DNA of 64,000 nucleotides, from the NCBI RefSeq assembly GCF_005843885.1, contig NZ_CP040443.1, positions 5,056,754 through 5,120,753 of the forward strand, written 5' to 3'. Source of the stretch: Escherichia sp. E4742. Lineage in GTDB: Bacteria > Pseudomonadota > Gammaproteobacteria > Enterobacterales > Enterobacteriaceae. The number at the start of each line of letters is the position of its first letter. Within the stretch, counting starts at the first letter, position 1. Shown piece after piece: positions 60,790-64,000 of the stretch. Under the pieces are notes generated by a model. It was given only the letters and a program-made list of their open reading frames with translations, was not told the origin of the DNA and did no database searches. The position numbers and the translations under genes were made by a program.

Positions 60790-61529
60790 TGATTATACCG
60801 GCATTAGATTTAATCGACGGCACCGTGGTGCGTCTCCATCAGGGCGATTACGGCAAACAGCGCGATTACGGCAACGACCCACTGCCGCGCTTACAGGATT
60901 ACGCGGCACAAGGTGCCGAAGTATTACACCTGGTGGATCTGACCGGGGCAAAAGATCCGGCAAAACGTCAAATCCCGCTGATTAAAACCCTGGTGGCGGG
61001 CGTTAACGTTCCGGTGCAGGTTGGCGGCGGCGTGCGTAGCGAAGAAGACGTAGCGGCGTTACTGGAAGCAGGCGTTGCGCGCGTGGTGGTAGGCTCCACC
61101 GCGGTGAATGAAATCACAGAAATGGTGAAAGGTTGGTTTGAACGCTTCGGTGCCGATGCCTTAGTGCTGGCGCTGGATGTCCGTATTGACGAGCAAGGCA
61201 ACAAGCAGGTGGCGGTCAGCGGCTGGCAAGAGAACTCGGGCGTTTCGCTGGAACAACTGGTGGAAACCTATCTACCCACAGGCCTGAAACATGTGCTGTG
61301 TACCGATATCTCGCGCGACGGCACGCTGGCAGGTTCTAACGTCTCTTTATATGAAGAAGTGTGCGCCAGATATCCGCAAGTGGCATTTCAGTCCTCTGGC
61401 GGCATTGGCGACATTGATGATGTCGCTGCCCTGCGTGGCACTGGCGTACGCGGCGTAATAGTTGGTCGTGCATTGCTGGAAGGTAAATTCACCGTGAAGG
61501 AGGCTATCGCATGCTGGCAAAACGCATAA
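60789..61529 (+). CDS. hisA: ProFAR isomerase HisA
   Basis: A 246-residue TIM-barrel isomerase that opens the ribose of ProFAR to PRFAR. The catalytic aspartates are in [16 protein letters not shown] (residue 7) and CTDISRDGTLAG near 129. A segment reads STAVNEITEMVKG, one residue longer than the K-12 STAVKSQDMVKG as I remember it, a small local difference. Start ATG 60789 overlaps the hisH stop; end overlaps hisF by 19 bases. Confidence 0.97.
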   Translation: MIIPALDLIDGTVVRLHQGDYGKQRDYGNDPLPRLQDYAAQGAEVLHLVDLTGAKDPAKRQIPLIKTLVAGVNVPVQVGGGVRSEEDVAALLEAGVARVVVGSTAVNEITEMVKGWFERFGADALVLALDVRIDEQGNKQVAVSGWQENSGVSLEQLVETYLPTGLKHVLCTDISRDGTLAGSNVSLYEEVCARYPQVAFQSSGGIGDIDDVAALRGTGVRGVIVGRALLEGKFTVKEAIACWQNA

Positions 61530-62287
61530 TTCCGTGTCTCGACGTTCGTGATGGTCAGGTGGTGAAAGGCGTACAGTTTCGCAACCATGAAATCATTGGC
61601 GATATTGTGCCGCTGGCAAAACGCTACGCCGAAGAAGGCGCTGACGAACTGGTGTTCTACGATATCACCGCTTCCAGCGATGGGCGTGTGGTAGATAAAA
61701 GCTGGGTATCTCGCGTGGCGGAAGTGATCGACATTCCCTTCTGCGTAGCTGGCGGGATTAAGTCACTGGATGACGCTGCCAAAATTCTTTCCTTTGGCGC
61801 GGATAAAATCTCCATAAACTCCCCTGCGCTGGCAGATCCGACATTGATTACCCGTCTGGCAGATCGTTTTGGCGTGCAGTGTATTGTGGTGGGCATAGAT
61901 ACCTGGTACGACGCCGAAACCGGCAAATATCATGTGAATCAATATACCGGCGATGAAAGCCGCACCCGCGTCACTCAGTGGGAAACGCTCGACTGGGTAG
62001 AGGAAGTGCAAAAACGCGGTGCCGGAGAAATCGTTCTTAATATGATGAATCAGGACGGCGTGCGTAACGGTTACGATCTTGAGCAACTGAAAAAAGTACG
62101 TGAAGTCTGCCACGTACCGCTGATTGCCTCCGGTGGCGCAGGCACTATGGAACACTTCCTCGAAGCCTTCCGCGATGCCGACGTCGATGGCGCGCTGGCG
62201 GCTTCCGTATTCCACAAACAAATAATCAATATTGGTGAATTAAAAGCGTACCTGGCAACACAGGGCGTGGAGATCAGGATATGTTAA
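61511..62287 (+). CDS. hisF: Imidazole glycerol phosphate synthase cyclase HisF
   Basis: A 258-residue TIM-barrel cyclase that pairs with HisH. The catalytic aspartates are in IIPCLDVRDGQVVKGV near residue 11 and VGIDTWYD near 130. It uses ammonia from HisH to form imidazole glycerol phosphate and AICAR, the latter feeding purine synthesis. It overlaps hisA and hisI. Confidence 0.98.
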   Translation: MLAKRIIPCLDVRDGQVVKGVQFRNHEIIGDIVPLAKRYAEEGADELVFYDITASSDGRVVDKSWVSRVAEVIDIPFCVAGGIKSLDDAAKILSFGADKISINSPALADPTLITRLADRFGVQCIVVGIDTWYDAETGKYHVNQYTGDESRTRVTQWETLDWVEEVQKRGAGEIVLNMMNQDGVRNGYDLEQLKKVREVCHVPLIASGGAGTMEHFLEAFRDADVDGALAASVFHKQIINIGELKAYLATQGVEIRIC

Positions 62288-62898
62288 CAGAACAACAACG
62301 TCGCAAACTGGACTGGGAAAAAACCGACGGGATGATGCCAGTGATTGTACAACACGCGGTATCCGGCGAAGTCGAAGTGTTAATGCTGGGCTACATGAAC
62401 CCGGAAGCTCTGGACAAAACCATCGAAAGCGGCAAAGTCACCTTCTTCTCGCGTACTAAACAGCGACTGTGGACAAAAGGCGAAACGTCGGGAAATTTCC
62501 TCAATGTGGTGAGTATTGCCCCGGACTGCGACAACGACACGCTACTGGTACTGGCGAATCCCATCGGCCCGACCTGCCACAAAGGCACCAGCAGCTGCTT
62601 TGGCGACACCGCTCACCAGTGGCTGTTCCTGTATCAACTGGAACAACTGCTCGCCGAACGTAAATCTGCCGATCCGGAAACCTCCTACACTGCCAAACTG
62701 TATGCCAGCGGCACCAAGCGCATTGCGCAGAAAGTGGGTGAAGAAGGCGTGGAAACCGCACTGGCCGCGACGGTACATGACCGCTTTGAACTGACCAACG
62801 AGGCGTCTGACTTGATGTATCACCTGCTGGTGCTGTTGCAGGATCAGGCGCTGGACTTAACGACGGTAATTGAGAACCTACGTAAACGGCATCAGTGA
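62281..62898 (+). CDS. hisI: Bifunctional PR-AMP cyclohydrolase / PR-ATP pyrophosphatase HisI (HisIE)
   Basis: A 205-residue fusion. The cyclohydrolase domain (1-115) has GYMNPEALDKTIESGKVTF, TKGETSGN and the zinc ligands in DCDNDTLL and PTCHKGTSSCF. The pyrophosphohydrolase domain (about 120-205) has KVGEEGVETALAA near 150. It performs steps 2 and 3 of the pathway. GEVEVLML contains an extra EV compared with K-12 as I recall; the DNA there (GAAGTCGAAGTG) looks like a 6-base tandem duplication. It is the last his gene. Confidence 0.97.
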   Translation: MLTEQQRRKLDWEKTDGMMPVIVQHAVSGEVEVLMLGYMNPEALDKTIESGKVTFFSRTKQRLWTKGETSGNFLNVVSIAPDCDNDTLLVLANPIGPTCHKGTSSCFGDTAHQWLFLYQLEQLLAERKSADPETSYTAKLYASGTKRIAQKVGEEGVETALAATVHDRFELTNEASDLMYHLLVLLQDQALDLTTVIENLRKRHQ

Positions 62899-62906
62899 GT
62901 TGCGGG

Positions 62907-62940
62907 CTGACCGGATGTGATGTAGCTGTCGCATCCGGCA
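62907..62940. repeat. REP-like element after hisI
   Basis: GACCGGATGTGATGTAGCTG followed by TCGCATCCGGC is a REP-type palindrome in the short gap between hisI and the convergent wzzB. Confidence 0.7.
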
Positions 62941-62948
62941 AAAAAAAA

Positions 62949-62979
62949 CGGGCAAGGTGTCACCACCCTGCCCTTTTTA
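62949..62979 (+). terminator. Terminator of the his operon
   Basis: CGGGCAAGGTG-TCAC-CACCCTGCCC followed by TTTTTATTT is a GC-rich stem with one mismatch and a T-run, 50 bases after the hisI stop. A run of A before it suggests it also works for wzzB on the minus strand. Confidence 0.88.
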
Positions 62980-62995
62980 TTTAAAGCTGAAAAGA

Positions 62996-63976
62996 TTATT
63001 TCGCGTTGTAATTACGCAGCGCATTACGCCCCAGCACAATCCCCGCGCCAACCATACCGCCCAACAGCACAGCCAGAATCAAGGTAATTGCTTTCTTCGG
63101 GCTATCGCGACGAATTGGCAGTGTGGGTTTCATAACGTAACGGTAGGCATGAATATCAAGATCATCAACCTTCAGACTTTCGATATCCAGCAGGTTTTGA
63201 CGAGTCTGATAGTAACCAGGCGAGAAAACCAGCGGACGGGTCGCTTCATGCTTTATCATCGACTCCAGTGCTTCGCTACCTAACAAAAGCAACGTGTCCT
63301 GAGTAATATTTTCACCAGTCTGCTGAATCTGCGGCTTTGTTACCTGCGCCTGATTCGCATACTGCAACGCTTCCTGAATCTGGCGGATACGCAGAGTTTT
63401 TTGCTCTTGAGCCACCACTTCCTGAGTTTTCAGGGAGTCCTGCAAGGTTTTCATACCCAAAGCGATATTATCCTTCAGGTCTTTCTCCAGCTCTTCATTC
63501 ACTCGGTCATCAACTTGTTGAATGTATTCAGCCAGCTTTTTCTGTGCATCCGCCGCAGTGTGCCCGACATAAGAAACAGCTAACGGTAACGGCTGGTTTT
63601 TAACAGCAGGCTCGATAGTCAGTTTTTCGCGTTCTTCCTGATTATCCAGCGTTTCCGCTAATGCAGAGAAAGCAGAACTGAAGCGCCCAATCAACGCCTC
63701 CTGTAAATCAGCTACTTTTGGCGCAGCCTGGCCATAAATTACATTCATGGCGTTGTTATAGCCGGCAATTTGCCCCACATCAGGTTGAGTGACAATGGCT
63801 GTTGATGTCCATTGCTCTTTCGCTACTGCCAGGTATCCAATAGCCAACACGATAGCCACAATGACTGTGGCGATAATGGTCATCTTCCCGCGCCACAGTT
63901 GCATCAGTAAATCAATTAAATCAATTTGTTCCGGGTCATTGTGGTGCCCAGAAATATTATTATTTTCAACTTTCAT
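62996..63976 (-). CDS. wzzB: O-antigen chain length regulator WzzB
   Basis: A 326-residue polysaccharide co-polymerase. The first membrane helix (about residues 32-52) and the second (about 297-317, IPRRDSPKKAITLILAVLLGG region) flank a periplasmic domain rich in coiled coil (LQDSLKTQEVVAQEQ). It sets the modal length of O-antigen chains made by Wzy. Two ATGs are adjacent; AGGGTA is too close to the first, so MKVENNN at 63974-63976 is preferred. It marks the end of the O-antigen side region next to his, as in other Escherichia. Confidence 0.96.
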   Translation of the reverse strand: MKVENNNISGHHNDPEQIDLIDLLMQLWRGKMTIIATVIVAIVLAIGYLAVAKEQWTSTAIVTQPDVGQIAGYNNAMNVIYGQAAPKVADLQEALIGRFSSAFSALAETLDNQEEREKLTIEPAVKNQPLPLAVSYVGHTAADAQKKLAEYIQQVDDRVNEELEKDLKDNIALGMKTLQDSLKTQEVVAQEQKTLRIRQIQEALQYANQAQVTKPQIQQTGENITQDTLLLLGSEALESMIKHEATRPLVFSPGYYQTRQNLLDIESLKVDDLDIHAYRYVMKPTLPIRRDSPKKAITLILAVLLGGMVGAGIVLGRNALRNYNAK

Positions 63977-64000
63977 CATTACCCTAACAGACGGAAAATT

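Overview
The window comes from an Escherichia chromosome. Gene content and order from fliPQR/rcsA through dcm-vsr, shiA-amn, cbl-nac and sbcB to the his operon and wzzB match the E. coli backbone as I remember it from MG1655. Protein differences from K-12 are frequent but small. It could be E. coli or a close relative such as E. fergusonii, E. marmotae or E. ruysiae; I cannot decide by eye. All comparisons with K-12 or Salmonella below are from memory, not from a search.

Layout: (1) 1-13 kb holds the end of the flagellar export operon (fliPQR), the capsule regulator rcsA with dsrB, yodD and the sRNA DsrA, then yedP, dgcQ, yodC, yedI, yedA, the vsr-dcm methylation/repair pair, yedJ, a frameshifted yedR, the sRNA RseX and an intact porin gene (yedS; broken in K-12). 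(2) 12.8-17.4 kb is the most rearranged part. It has a degenerate universal-stress-type gene, a possible 43-codon ORF, hchA, an AT-rich GT9 (heptosyltransferase-like) gene, and a tRNA-Asn / mtfA / serU block that lies in the opposite orientation to K-12. The yedVW-hiuH-msrPQ-zinT-yodB genes I would expect after hchA are not here. (3) 17.7-28.4 kb holds shiA, amn, three more identical tRNA-Asn genes, yeeO, cbl, nac (with a recognisable sigma-54 promoter), ldtA and cobTSU.

(4) 28.6-46.5 kb is a cobalamin / 1,2-propanediol region. On the minus strand a cobalamin riboswitch precedes a short CbiG-N-terminal-like gene and cobUST. pocR and pduF follow, and divergent from them are nineteen pdu genes (pduABCDEGHJKLMNOPQSTUV). 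The pdu genes encode a bacterial microcompartment: shell proteins A, B, J, K, N, T and U; B12-dependent diol dehydratase CDE with its reactivase GH; aldehyde dehydrogenase P, phosphotransacylase L and alcohol dehydrogenase Q; and the cofactor enzymes O and S. PduF imports propanediol and PocR activates the locus. pduW and pduX are absent, and so is the cbi corrin-ring operon. The cell should therefore degrade propanediol with salvaged corrinoids rather than B12 made de novo.

(5) 46.6-64 kb is backbone again: tmaR, yeeA, SOS-controlled sbmC, dacD, sbcB, plaP, yeeY, yeeZ, the complete hisLGDCBHAFI operon with its attenuator, and wzzB.

No insertion sequence, integrase, prophage or CRISPR array was seen. 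The best candidates for something undescribed are the CbiG-N-like gene under the riboswitch, the GT9 gene, the small ORF before hchA, and the repeated TGTCAT/ATGACA motifs upstream of pduA and hchA.
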